Part shown: positions 1-10,299 of the stretch, piece by piece
Layout of the letters: each line of letters opens with the position of its first letter
Numbering within the stretch: the first letter of the stretch is position 1
DNA from: Dermanyssus gallinae
Lineage: Eukaryota > Arthropoda > Arachnida > Mesostigmata > Dermanyssidae
NCBI GenBank assembly: GCA_003439945.1
Contig: QVRM01006427.1
Coordinates: 310,001 to 374,000, forward strand
Length of the DNA stretch: 64,000 nt
Reading direction: 5' to 3'
Made by a program: the position numbers and the translations under genes
Notes under the pieces: generated by a model
What the model saw: only the letters and a program-made list of their open reading frames with translations
Database searches by the model: none
Told to the model about the DNA's origin: nothing

Positions 1-669
1 TTCAAGAATGCACGGACGGCCGCACGACTTAAGGCCTTTGCTAAAGGTGTGATTAATAGCGGCATGTCTCGAGCGTCGTCCTCCATAAATAATGCACGAT
101 AGTTCGTGATGTCCTAGTTTATCGACGGGGCGACCTTCAGGCCTGCCCCCGCACCGCGCCTTAAGTTTCTCCTGAAGATGGGCTAAGCGGTTTCTAAACT
201 GGCCGACTACCGCTGAATCTAAAAGAGGGATTGCCCTGTTTTCCGCACTTAGCATTGATGAGAGTATAGCAGACCCCGGGTCAGTAAATTTGGTGCCCCG
301 AGGCCCCCCTTAAAAACGGGTAGTAATGCCTGTTCTCGCGCGCTAGGTGGTAGAGATGTATTCAGCAAGGACTCGAGGGTAGACGGTGTCGAGTCGTTAA
401 GCCTTTGCAACTCGTCAGTTCGATTAGATACGTGGGCCCCTCGAAGAAGGTGGATAAGTCTTGAGGACGAAAAGGAAGACCTGAGTAAGAAAAGTCCCCG
501 ATGATCTTCGAGAAGAGGAAGACGAGCGGAGGCATTTTCTAGTTTCAATCTCCAACGCTCGATTGCTGCTGGGAGCCGCTCGGGGCAAACTGGCACACCC
601 AGTAGCTCCAGATCGCCCTTGACGGTTAGCTTGCAGCCGGGCAGGAGGTGCACCACTATTGTCTGTCAC
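1..669 (-). pseudogene. RLE-type non-LTR retrotransposon fragment (R4/Dong-like), internally deleted
   Basis: Read on the minus strand, the frame from about 656 gives the end of a reverse transcriptase (LLPGCKLTVKGDLELLGVPV, motif E region) and the thumb/linker region with RSSFSSSRLIHLLRGA and GGLGAPNLL. In the first 250 bases another frame gives the start of a restriction-like endonuclease: the HHELSC part of its zinc finger, then RRSRHAAINHTFSKGL and GRPCIL. The same blocks occur in the fuller copy at 57.9-59.6 kb, where about 80 residues lie between linker and zinc finger; here they are missing, so the copy has an internal deletion plus frame changes. It is 5' truncated near 669 and runs out of the window at base 1. 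Non-functional. Family placement is by motif, not by a search. Confidence 0.75.
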
Positions 670-3170
670 TCACTAGGTTTACTTCGTGCACTCACACGGG
701 CAAGCGTGATCGGTTGTTCAGTCAGTATTACGGAGGAGAGCGAACACATGACTGATGACGTGACTGCTGATTTACAATCATGTCATATTTTGAAACCCGC
801 AGGGGTGTTACAAGGAAAGCTGCATATACTAGATCATGTCAATATGTTTCGACGTAACGATTGAGGTATTGCAGAGGAATTTGACAACGGTGGGTGATGA
901 TGTAGTTAACATGACGGCATGAAGACGTTAAGTTAACCACCGACTTCACAGACAAATAATGTATGAATCCCGTTTCGTTTTCTGTGTTTATCGGCGGCTT
1001 ATTGGCTCGAACAATATAAATTGTAATCCAAGCCAATATCCACCTCTGTAGGCGGACGGCCTCGTTCACTAGAGCAAAAGCAAGTTTCATCTTCAGCAAG
1101 CGTATGCTTCATAAAATCGACACGTGGCAGTAGAAATCAATATCGCAAAACGGCGGACATCGCAACACTGAGGTAACGATGTACCGCAATGGGGGCCGTT
1201 TCACCACATTGGACGAACTACGATGCTTGATCCTTGGCATCTGTCTCTTGTTGGTTCTGTCTACTTTGGCATTTTTTTGACGCTACAAACTTTCTTTGGG
1301 GAAAATCTATACAGATTTAGTACGAAATTGCGATGATGATGCGCTTGTTGACGCAATTCTGGCGAATCACGTGTTTATTATAAATGTCAACAACGCTGTT
1401 GTTGCGTAAAAACATAACTTCGGCTAAATATCTCCTTCACAAGCAAGACCTGTGGGAGACATATATTGTGATGCGATCCTGCCCGTCTATGCGTACAATA
1501 TCGATGTCATATGGCCCCAGCAGGCTAAAGTTAGCCTAGCCACTCTCAACAAGGCGGCGTTCCTGCACCGCGATATATATATATATATATAAATATATCG
1601 TACGGATTAGCGTCTAAGTGAGTTAGCAGAGTCAAAGTGATCTAGAGATAATGACCTCAAATGTCTCCTTTATAATGCTGCGGTGCAACTGCATTCCCCG
1701 AGCGTATGGCTATGACGCTGAGGTGAATTCTAATGCTTGATACGTGTGTAAATGATAAGTATAGGTTTACGCTTAATTTCGTCTACAAATACAATCGCCT
1801 AATCATTGACAGCTATATGCGCTGCCTCCGGGCAAATGAAGACACCGCAGTGTGTAAGAAAATCAGCATTTTTCGGCGTCTTTTATTTGACAGATCATAA
1901 TTGTTTCTCCGTTGTTGTTGTTTCTTATCTCTCGCTTTACGGCTCCTGGTGAATACGACTATTATAATTCGTTGTTGACGCCCGGTTGATTGGTGACCGA
2001 ATATAGTTTCGAGCTCTTGTTAATTATAGTCCGTCCGCTACATCTCGCTCATCCGTCTCGCTCCCAAAGAATTGGAGGCGGTTACTGCCTGATTATCCAT
2101 AAAGCTATCCAGCTGCCTGTCATTCCAGTCGGCCATATATTCCCTGTCGTAGCGCGACGGTCCAATACATACATGATCACGCAATAAACACCTCCATGTC
2201 TATCTGCCTTTCTCTATTCGAGAGTACGGCGACAAAGAGTAAATACAATAAATATTTCACCTACACTTTTCTTCTTTGTCTTCTTCTTCTGCCTAGCTCC
2301 TCTTGTGCCATCTTCCATTAAATATATGTATGTATATATATATATATATATGTGTGTGTATATAGATGTGTCTCTATACGTTGCTGTCGTTGTAACGGCA
2401 ACACACCAGTAGCGGTAAAGTGGTAGTGACGGATCAAACAGGGCACCTACGCTAAGTGTCTGCGGCACGGAGCCAAAGCGTGTCCGTAGTCGGACACGCT
2501 TTTTACCACCACCATCCGCAATGTTGTACTTGGTGGGCTGGTGCTGTCTCTCCTGTTATGACTCCGAGGGGTGTCACGATACTCGATTCGCCGATAGTGC
2601 ATAGTGATCGGAACATGGGCTGTTATTTTTCCCTGCACGGCCGTCCTACAACTCTTGTTGTTATCGTGCTTACGGCAGAATATGATAGATAGAGAGAGAT
2701 AGTCAATGCAACAATTAGCACCCCCCCCCCCCGTCGGTAGTCGTCGGTAGGCTACGAAGTCGAACAAAACAAACCTTTCTAGGAACGCGCCTGTTTGCTA
2801 TTCACCGTAAGGGTAATTTTCAACAGGCGTTTTTAATAGACTTATCGGTAGACGGTAAACGGAAGACACAGCAATTAAAAAGACGCTTAACGATAGGTGC
2901 GCTCTAAAGAGTCACAATGTAAATAAGCATATAAAAGCTATTGCGTGTGGTGGTGAGCAGAAAACACAATTGCCCTTAGCGTTTTCAATACGAGTCAAGC
3001 GGGTCATCATGCGTGCTTGTGTGTGTGTGTGGTACACAACGGTAGTAGACAACGCAAGCCAAGTGCCAAATCTATTATCAGAGTATATTGCATTTTATCG
3101 TGTTGACGTGGTACAGGTGGTCGTCGTGATGGATGTGGGTCTCCCTCTCTACTAGGCATCGCATCGCAGT
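670..3170. other. Non-coding stretch downstream of Mp20
   Basis: No gene seen. It contains (AT)n runs near 1573-1596 and 2330-2352, a poly-C run at 2720-2732 and a (TG)n run near 3019. It should include the 3' untranslated region of the minus-strand Mp20 gene, whose stop is at 3171-3173. A minus-strand AATAAA (TTTATT at 1882-1887) is a possible but unproven polyadenylation signal. Confidence 0.55.
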
Positions 3171-3350
3171 CTACATGTGACGGGTGTTGCCAAAGTTCTG
3201 GCCCGATTGTGTGGCGCCCTTGTTCGTGCCCATCTGAAGGTTGATAACGCCCTCGCCAGCGCGAAGCTGTTCCTCGGTGAACTCACGCTTGTTCTCTTCG
3301 GAGGGCTTCGGCCCGATGAACGGACCCTTGAACTCAGGGTGGAAGTAGCA
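3171..3350 (-). CDS. Mp20: Muscle protein 20 (calponin family), last coding exon
   Basis: This exon encodes the C-terminal 59 residues, starting [20 protein letters not shown] and ending in the calponin-like repeat [20 protein letters not shown] followed by GNTRHM and a TAG stop at 3171-3173. The block is diagnostic of the Mp20/myophilin/transgelin group of actin-associated muscle proteins. The acceptor is seen on the minus strand as ccggtttgcag just before base 3350, giving a phase 0 junction after the upstream ...LAVGRA. In this family a single C-terminal repeat follows one calponin-homology domain, and the proteins bind and stabilise thin filaments. I see no frameshift or stop, so the gene looks functional. 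Confidence 0.95.
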   Translation of the reverse strand, partial: CYFHPEFKGPFIGPKPSEENKREFTEEQLRAGEGVINLQMGTNKGATQSGQNFGNTRHM

Positions 3351-3726
3351 CTGCAAACCGGTGAAATACGTATGATGTTAGTTATGAGTTAGCAATGCTG
3401 AGTTACAAATCTGCGTAAACGTGATTACTCGTGACGACTCTCTAGGTCATCATCAATTAGGAGGACACTAGGAAACGGTATGACCATTAGTCAGATCAAC
3501 ACAGATACAGGTTCACGTTAAGGTAGAGAAAAAACGAACGTGTGCGCTTCTCTGTTCAGTGACTGATCTTGGTCGACCAAAGCTAAAGCGACAGTGAGCT
3601 AAACGAATCAAATGCCGCAGACGTAGTGCACGACCCCTATCTGTCTTGTCAGTCGAAATTGTGTCCCAAAAATGTGCTCGATGTTCTAGATTTTGCCAAT
3701 TCAGACGTGCTGTATGTTATACTTAC

Positions 3727-3931
3727 GGCACGACCGACAGCGAGGATACACTGAGTAACTTGCGGGATGTTGCGGCGTTCGTACAGATCGACCGTCTGGA
3801 ATACGTCAATTTCGGGCACACCCCAAGCTTTGCAGGCCTCCTGGAAACGGTTGATGTTTTCCATCTGCTTGAACTGGGCGGTCGTTGTGTTGATCTTTGC
3901 GATGCAGCCGGGCATCAGCTTGTTCATGAAG
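3727..3931 (-). CDS. Mp20: Muscle protein 20, calponin-homology domain exon (second half)
   Basis: Encodes the second half of the CH domain: FMNKLMPG, then INRFQEACKAWGVPEIDVFQ, TVDLYERRNIPQVTQCILAV and GRA. The motifs N-x-x-x-F-x-x-A-C, GVPE-x-D-x-F-x-T-V-D-L-Y-E and I-P-Q-V are classic CH-domain core residues. The acceptor is tctcacatag before base 3931 and the donor is GTAAGT read from 3726 to 3721. Length is 205 nt: one base completes a codon begun upstream (CA|C, His), then 68 codons follow, ending in phase 0. Both sites match consensus and both phases agree with the neighbouring exons. Confidence 0.95.
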
Positions 3932-4509
3932 CTATGTGAGAACGAGCAACGAAACATCGATTAGGATGAACCAAAAAAATAATATATTGAAATAAAGCAG
4001 AACCTGCGTTGTGCGGCAACGGTGATGCGTCAGTGTCGCCGGAAAACTCAACTATCTAACAAATCTACAATATCTTTGAAAACATTGGATACTGCGGTAC
4101 AGGGCAACTTGACTCGATTCGCCTGGCTAATGAACGAGCAGCGAAAACGGAGCAGATATCAGTCTTTCTGGTTGCCCCTAAAGGACAACTGCAACGTATT
4201 TTCTTGCAAAGTACAAACTTCCTTGCAACTTGAGCCTGCCAGTGTGGTCTTTACCATTTATTTGTCGAGCCCACGCCCTTGTTCGATCTCTTTTTAGACA
4301 AAAGAGCCATTTGTTTTTATTGCATTGTAAATGTCTAGCCTACCATTTCGTATAGATCGTTACCTGGCCTTGAGAGTGCACGCTCTTGGCCTTGGGAGTG
4401 CACGCTCTGGCGTGATAGGTTCTATGATTAACAGTCATTTTAGTACTACATGCATGGGAAGCATTGGTATAAGTATGTCGTTATTGCGGTGGTGTTATAT
4501 CCAACTTAC

Positions 4510-4634
4510 TGGCAAAGAATGACGCCATCCTTGAGCACATCCTCAATGGGTCCATCCGGCAACTTCTGGCCGAGGACGTCTCCCATCCACGCAAGCACGT
4601 CGGCTTCAAGCTGCGCATCGCGCTTGCCGGCCAA
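4510..4634 (-). CDS. Mp20: Muscle protein 20, calponin-homology domain exon (first half)
   Basis: Encodes LAGKRDAQLEADVLAWMGDV, then LGQKLPDGPIEDVLKDGVIL and C, the first helices of the CH domain (E-x-x-x-L-x-W-M, then L-K-D-G-V-I-L-C). The acceptor tttttcag precedes base 4634 and the donor GTAAGT is read from 4509 to 4504. The exon is 125 nt, starts in phase 0 and leaves two bases for the next exon. It is the common acceptor for both alternative first exons at 9778-9828 and 20053-20100, since both end in phase 0 with an Asn-Lys codon pair. Confidence 0.93.
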
Positions 4635-4713
4635 CTGAAAAAATTGCAGACAGACAAGCATATACACGTCTTTAGTTAGCTTCACAACTAACGCTGGTTT
4701 GCCTCGTTTACTT

Positions 4714-4749
<36 letters not shown>

Positions 4750-5498
4750 CCTCTATTTCGTCAGTTAACCTGCAGGTCGTACGTATCGAATACTCCGTAC
4801 CAAGAAGCCTATACGTTTTTTTCCGGACATTGTTTCACCTTTGAGGTAGGCAGGCATCGAAATTGTTTCAAACAGGCGTTTTGGGACAGAAATAACGCAC
4901 CTGCCTCCCTCCCTCACTCACTGACTTTCGAACTCTTGAGAGTGCTGTGCCATTGAGCCTTATCTCGTTGGCAATGGCACAGCACAACTTGTCCAGCGTG
5001 TTCGGGACTTCAAGAGTTTAGAGCACCACCACTTCGTTCATCTCGATTCAGTCGACCTCGTCAGTATAACATGGAACAGCACTGAAAGTAGTCATGAACG
5101 TAATCACGGCAACGATAACCGTAATGGACGACTGGCATTTCCTCAGCAGCAGCAGCTGCAGCAGCAAGAGCAGGATCGGCAGTGAATTATCGAACGAGGT
5201 AGCGACAAAGCGGAGGCGCGATCCAACTGCTTTCGGTGACGCTCTTCTCCCAGCGTAAGCGGGAGACGCGACGGGCACCCGAGAGAACCGGGCGCGAAAC
5301 GAGACTCGCTACTATTATTTATGTTTTTGAAGCTGAGTAATCTTGATAAACGGACTCGATCACTAAACGAATGTGCCGCCAATCAGCACAAGGGTCGACC
5401 AGGAACAAGGCAGAACGTTGACCAGTAAGATGAAACAAACAGCGAAAAAGAATAGCGAGTCTGCGGAACCTTAACGCCTACTAGTCGGAAAGAGAGGG

Positions 5499-5566
<68 letters not shown>

Positions 5567-5862
5567 ATGCGGTTTATTACTACGATGGCAAAAATCTAGC
5601 ATATGCTTATGTTATTAAATAAGTCTCATGCTCACTCGCCTGCATACGAGTCTCCTTCAAGAGTCTATTGAGCTTTCCAAAGCTAATGATTCAAACAAAA
5701 AAGATTCTTACTTGGATCCCGATTGCCATTTGACTATCTCTAATCATAGAGTCTTAACCGTAAATTGTACTCGACCCACACAAGTGACTAAAGGGACATT
5801 CAACACTTCATCAATCTTTTACTACAAACTGCTTAATTCTAAGTAAATTAAGCTTCTGGCAT

Positions 5863-5985
5863 ATGCGGGCTATGGTTTCTGCGGCTGGGATTAAACCCAC
5901 GACACGTGATGAGCTTCATTTCCGACGTTTATGGTCTTGGCTACGCTCGCCTGCAGCTTGGAAAATTGAGCTACAGGCCTTCCAA
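5863..5985 (-). repeat. tRNA-derived SINE-like relic
   Basis: On the minus strand the stretch TAGCTCAATTTTCCA (A-box like) is followed about 75 bases later by GGTTTAATCCC, one base from the RNA polymerase III B-box consensus GGTTCRANNCC. The spacing is longer than in a tRNA, as in divergent SINEs. I see no target-site duplication. Weak call. Confidence 0.35.
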
Positions 5986-6018
5986 CCTCTGGCACCACCT
6001 ATGCCAGAGGTGGAAGGC
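5977..6018. repeat. 17-bp-stem hairpin
   Basis: GCCTTCCAACCTCTGGCA at 5977-5994 and TGCCAGAGGTGGAAGGC at 6002-6018 are inverted repeats with one unpaired base and a 7-base loop (CCACCTA). It lies just downstream of the SINE-like relic and just before an (AAC)n tract, inside the Mp20 intron. Function unknown. Confidence 0.6.
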
Positions 6019-7439
6019 AGTAGTTACAGCAGCAGCAACAACAAAAACAGCAACCGCAACAACAACAACAACAACAACAACACTAAAAACAATAAGATTC
6101 TACCACAGCAGACGCTGCTCGGACGTTAATACGAGGCTATTCTAATAGGTGGTTCATTGTTAGTCGACACGCCGTATAGCCAGCTATTCACCGCTATATG
6201 ACTGACTGGCCGTCATCGGACACCACGATTCGGCCATTCTCTCACACATTGCCACAGCAGCGCTTCTGCTGTGCGGGCAACTCAGCGACCACCAGCAGCT
6301 TGTTTGTATATCGTGCATCGTTACGATCGGTGTCTGCCACCTGCCATGGTAATGGGGCTGTCGGCTGGCCTAGTAGAACCAAAACGATCTCTCTTCCACC
6401 TCCCGCCCGGCATTTCTGCATCACTCGCAGCTCCCGTCCTGCATTCGGCCACGACGAGACGAGCAGCGATAGGGAGACCGAGAGAGGGAGAGAGAGGGGG
6501 GGGGGGAGAAAGAGAGAGAGAGAGAAAAAGAGAGAGAGCCAAACAAAGTTTGCTGCCTGGGACAGCGCGGCGAAGCCTCGACGTTTCGAGGCAAATTACA
6601 GATTAGCCTCAACGTACAAGTAAACACATATACTCGTAAATATATCAAGCAGAGAAATATGTTGGCGTACGCCCCCGCAAACTAACAAAAAAAAAGAAGC
6701 GCCGTAATGTGTCTACTGGTCGACTGGCTGATCGTTCTGCCGCACTGCAGTGAGGTCTTATGCAGGAGGTAAGGAGAAAAAGCGAGCATGCACGGATAGC
6801 ACAGGCTCCGGCCCCATACGATGGCACGCGGGTCAAGGCTCAACCAGTTCACATTTGGGCTGGAAACGCCTTAGCGTAGCCCCGACCGATTGGCCGGCCG
6901 ATGAGCCAGTCGAGGCGTAGGTGTTTGCCAAATAGTCCAAATTTGTGTGCGTGGGCAGGCTGTCCTACATATATGTACTACGCTCACTTGATGCGCCGAC
7001 ATCAAGCGTTTATATAGACGCCGCGCCTACAATAAGACGATTCGAGATGCCCTTTTTTAACGTTGTTGTTTGTGGGTGAGAATCAGTCACTTGTGATAGG
7101 CGACAATTGAACGCAAGCGCTGTCCGCTGTCCCACGCGTTGCTGGGTGGTGGTGGCGGCGGCGGCTTCTGTACTGGTATCTGATTTTAGTTTACTTTCGT
7201 GTACTTGCTGTTGTTGTTGTTATTCTATTAGATTACACGATGCTGAAATATAGCCAGCCAGCCTAGAGTTTCGAGCCGAGCGGCGAGAAGAGTGGCTCTT
7301 TAGTCGCAGTCGAGAGTGTGGGCTAGTCGTGGTCAGTAGTAGTTAGATCGTACAAGAATTGTAGTATGAGCAGTCGAACGGTTGAATGGTAGCAAGCTCG
7401 TTTCCGCTAGTCCGGCCTGGATATATAAGCCAAGTAATA

Positions 7440-7503
7440 TTTTATAGCAGTTGTTGTTGCTGTTGTTGTTGCTGCTGTTGTTATTGTTGTTGTTGCTGTT
7501 GTT

Positions 7504-7554
<51 letters not shown>

Positions 7555-7560
7555 GCTGCC
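7440..7560. repeat. (TTG)n / (CAA)n microsatellite
   Basis: About 120 bases of interrupted TTG triplets, followed by a second tract at 7698-7740. Read either way they give long artificial Cys, Leu/Val or Thr runs; these are not genes. On the Mp20 sense strand the repeat reads CAA. Confidence 0.9.
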
Positions 7561-8004
7561 GCCGCCGCTCCTTGAACTACGCTACTCTTCGCTGGCACGC
7601 TGCCTGTGACAATGTCGCAACACCGCTGAATTTAAGCCAAAGTTCAACCTGCAGCGTTGCGGCGTCCGCGTCATTATTGAGATTGTCAGTGTCGTTGTTG
7701 TTGTTGTTGTTGCTGCTGTTGACGGTTGTTGTTGTTGTTGATTATTATTATTACGACGCGTCTTCAAGAGCAGGCTAGAGGCCAGTGACTTCAGCACCCC
7801 CACTTCCTGCCGGCAGGCAGGCGACAACAATGAAGGCACGGATAACGCCGACGATGACGAGAGATCAACGACAACTACGACGTTTTCATCGGTTTTCGTC
7901 GGTCGGTCGGTGCGGCCGGCAGCCGACGGCCTACAACGATGAAGATGACAGCTCGGGCACTCAAGTCTCGTCGAGTACACGAAACCCGTTGTCGTTGAGA
8001 GCAC

Positions 8005-8125
8005 GCCGTGCTGACTATTATTACTACAACTACTACTACTACAACTACTACTACTACGACTATTACTTCTACTATTACTTCTACTACGGCGACTGCTACT
8101 ACTATTATTTCTACTACTCATACAA
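8005..8125. repeat. Imperfect (TAC)n trinucleotide tract
   Basis: Interrupted TAC/TAT triplets that translate as Tyr-rich sequence on the plus strand and Ser/Arg-rich sequence on the minus strand. The 139-codon plus ORF across it (7785-8204) is repeat-driven and has no family features. Confidence 0.8.
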
Positions 8126-8240
8126 CGTCGGCGTACCGCTCGTATCGCACGCATGTACTACGAACGCCCTTAAACAACGTCCGTCAGTCACTTGGGAGCG
8201 CTAGTGGTGAGCGATCGGGAACAGCGCCGAGAGAACCACC

Positions 8241-8281
8241 ATGGTAGAGGAACAGCCGCAGCAGCAGCAGCAGCCCTGCTC
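8241..8281 (+). CDS. Candidate first coding exon of an unidentified gene, antisense within the Mp20 intron
   Basis: The start codon at 8241 sits in CCACCATGG, a full Kozak context. The frame reads MVEEQPQQQQQPC plus two bases and runs straight into a perfect donor, GTAAGTAAGT, at 8282. The peptide is acidic then Gln-rich, which is common at the N-termini of arthropod nuclear proteins but assigns no function. Upstream DNA (about 7.1-8.2 kb) is CpG-rich and has arthropod initiator-like TCAGT motifs at 7333 and 8184. The exon is 41 nt and ends in phase 2. No following exon is proven; 19408-19454 is one phase-compatible possibility. Chance agreement of start and donor cannot be excluded. Confidence 0.4.
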
Positions 8282-9645
8282 GTAAGTAAGTCGGTGATGA
8301 CTGAGGAAGTGATGACAAGCGAAACGGGTTGTGGGGTCTATGACCTCTTCGCTCAGGCATGGAGGGAGGTTCGACGGCGCAAAGGTTAGGAATGATGGCC
8401 GGACAAAAGCAAATTCATGGCCATGGCCTCCTATAGTACGCTATACGTCGCCAGGCTTGCGATACGCCCCCCGCACCCCCCCCCCTTCGCTTGTTGCGTG
8501 AGCGGATTCGCTGACAGCCCATGTCGTGGGCTGTCAAAACGCTAAAGCGTATATGTTCGCTGTGTCTGGCTGTGTGTGTGTGTGTCTGCGTGTCACGATT
8601 ATGTGATCGGCGGCCGTTGGCGTCCGAGAAATGGTGAATGAATAAATAAATGAACAAATCCATGGAGCCAGTTTATATATATATATATATATGTGTGTAG
8701 TTTTATTGCTATTTATATCCGCCGCCAATCCTGTCTGACATGTATTAGTCTAGCCGTGGACGAAGATTGTGATATGTCATAATATCGGTTCTCTGCAGCT
8801 TTCCGAGTGTGGGTATGTGTTGTCACCAATCATTCCTGCCCTTAATCGGCCGCCGGTCTCGTCTGCTGGTAATATTATTGCTATTTTTGTTCTACAAACC
8901 CGAATGATTATTATACCCTTAACCAGATACGCATGTAATGCACGTAAATGCAAGCGTTAAATACGACATCTTAGAGAGATTTGTTGAATTTTCCTCGAAC
9001 TTTATATAACCAAGGCCGGTAAGGCCACATAATACGCCACCGTCGGGCCCATGACTAATGGCTGTGTATTCGCAAAGCAATGTCACCAGTCTACTCTGGT
9101 GTTAATTTTAACTAAACTAGTTTTATTTGCAGTAACAGGTTGTAACTGCAACTCAAGCTAGTTAAGTGAGAGGTAAAGCCAGGGTTCTGTCGGTATAGAT
9201 ACACATAGTAGATATGACAACAAATATGCGAAGTGCTAATGCAAATACGTGTAATGTATGAACAAATACTTCATCATAGGGGCACATTTGCCAAATGTAC
9301 TAATATATGAAACGTAAATATGTCAAACTTCTAAAAGTCTCTAGATGCGTGACATTAACGTGTACTAAGTACACGTTAATAGGTTTAGATGTAGATTAAC
9401 CTAGTATTTGTAACCTGTGCCAGCAGGTATGTTGAAACAACAAAATCTATATCGGGCAATTTATTCACAAACATTTTTATAAGAATAAGCACCTTATTGC
9501 ATTTAGGTTATATTGAATTTGAACTTTCTTTGAACAGTTATGTGTGTGTGACCATTTTTGGCATAATCCATGAACAGTAGGAATTAAGTGTTAAACAGTA
9601 ACAACGGTACTGTACTAGACAACACACACACGCACAATATACATT

Positions 9646-9683
<38 letters not shown>

Positions 9684-9777
9684 TAGACGAGCACTGCCGA
9701 GCGTGCAAACGTATTGTAAATGATTACTAAGTCATCACCATATTTTCTATATAGATGTACAGCTAGTCAGCACTTAC
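8282..9777. other. Intronic DNA without a recognised gene
   Basis: Lies in the Mp20 intron. It contains a poly-C patch near 8468-8486, (TG)n at about 8572-8586, (AT)n at 8674-8692 and 9648-9681, and (CA)n near 9622-9632. The 9000-9600 part is AT-rich single-copy-looking sequence in which I see nothing further. Confidence 0.55.
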
Positions 9778-9828
9778 TTTGTTGGCAACTTGTGCGCTTA
9801 GTCCATAACCAACTCCACGGTTCGCCAT
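9778..9828 (-). CDS. Mp20: Muscle protein 20, alternative first coding exon (MANRGV form)
   Basis: Read on the minus strand from 9828: MANRGVGYGLSAQVANK, then donor GTAAGT (9777-9772). Mp20 proteins of insects start with a very similar MANRG..YGLS stretch. The start is GATATGG, with G at -3 and +4. Seventeen codons end in phase 0, matching the acceptor at 4634, giving ...ANK|LAGKRD... and a 186-residue protein. A possible acceptor (tgcgtacgcag) 22 bases before the ATG suggests the 5' leader may be spliced. The matching exon at 20053-20100 makes this one of two mutually exclusive N-termini. Confidence 0.9.
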
Positions 9829-10268
9829 ATCGGTCGCCTGATTCTACTTTCTGCGTACGCAATAGTAGGTAAAGCTGTTGTTGCTCGCCTGATAGTTTCA
9901 GGTCAACGACAACACAAACACAACCGTGTATCCGAAATTGGAAGAAGAAGACTGAGCAGCAGCAAGCGATAATAAACGTTCAACGCCGGCGTGTTTGGCA
10001 CGACAACACCACCGTCTCTAACTGTTGTAGGTGTCTGTGAAGACAACTCGAGGGAAGAGAAAGAGTCTTCGACAGGGTGGTCTGACTGTGTCACGTGTGC
10101 TAATTAGCAACAGCTATACAAACACGGTCGCGGTCAAACACTAGCGATGGCGCAGCTCTGCAGCGGCGTACACGTACTAATGGAGGTAGCACTCTAGAAC
10201 TCTAGAACACCGCGCGGTAGTCGCTAACGACAACACCCGTTCTGGCCGGGCTGATCCGGGCGTCGGTC

Positions 10269-10275
10269 TTTTATA
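10269..10275 (-). promoter_or_regulatory. Mp20: TATA box candidate for the MANRGV form of Mp20
   Basis: On the minus strand TTGTATAAAAGACC contains a perfect TATAAAA, 441 bases upstream of the MANRGV start codon. Transcription would start near 10240 and run through CpG-rich leader sequence to 9828. Strong TATA boxes are common in highly expressed muscle genes. No mapped start site supports it here. Confidence 0.45.
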
Positions 10276-10299
10276 CAACCCAGATTCGAACCCAGCTTT

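Larger units (their letters stand above)
4640..8240 (-). other. Mp20 intron, repeat-rich
   Basis: First intron of Mp20 (common to both isoforms as far as 9778). It holds (AT)n at about 4714-4748 and 5499-5564, a SINE-like B-box segment near 5863-5985, a hairpin at 5977-6018, (AAC)n at 6045-6085, (GA)n at 6477-6538 and long (TTG)n tracts at 7440-7560 and 7698-7740. From about 7100 to 8300 the DNA becomes CpG-rich; this is the likely 5' region of the plus-strand candidate gene starting at 8241. Long open frames here are translations of the trinucleotide repeats and are not called. Confidence 0.6.

Noticed and set aside
7386..8204. Long plus ORFs rich in Cys or Tyr (130 and 139 codons)
   Set aside because: They are frame translations of (TTG)n and (TAC)n repeats, with other frames of the same repeats equally open.
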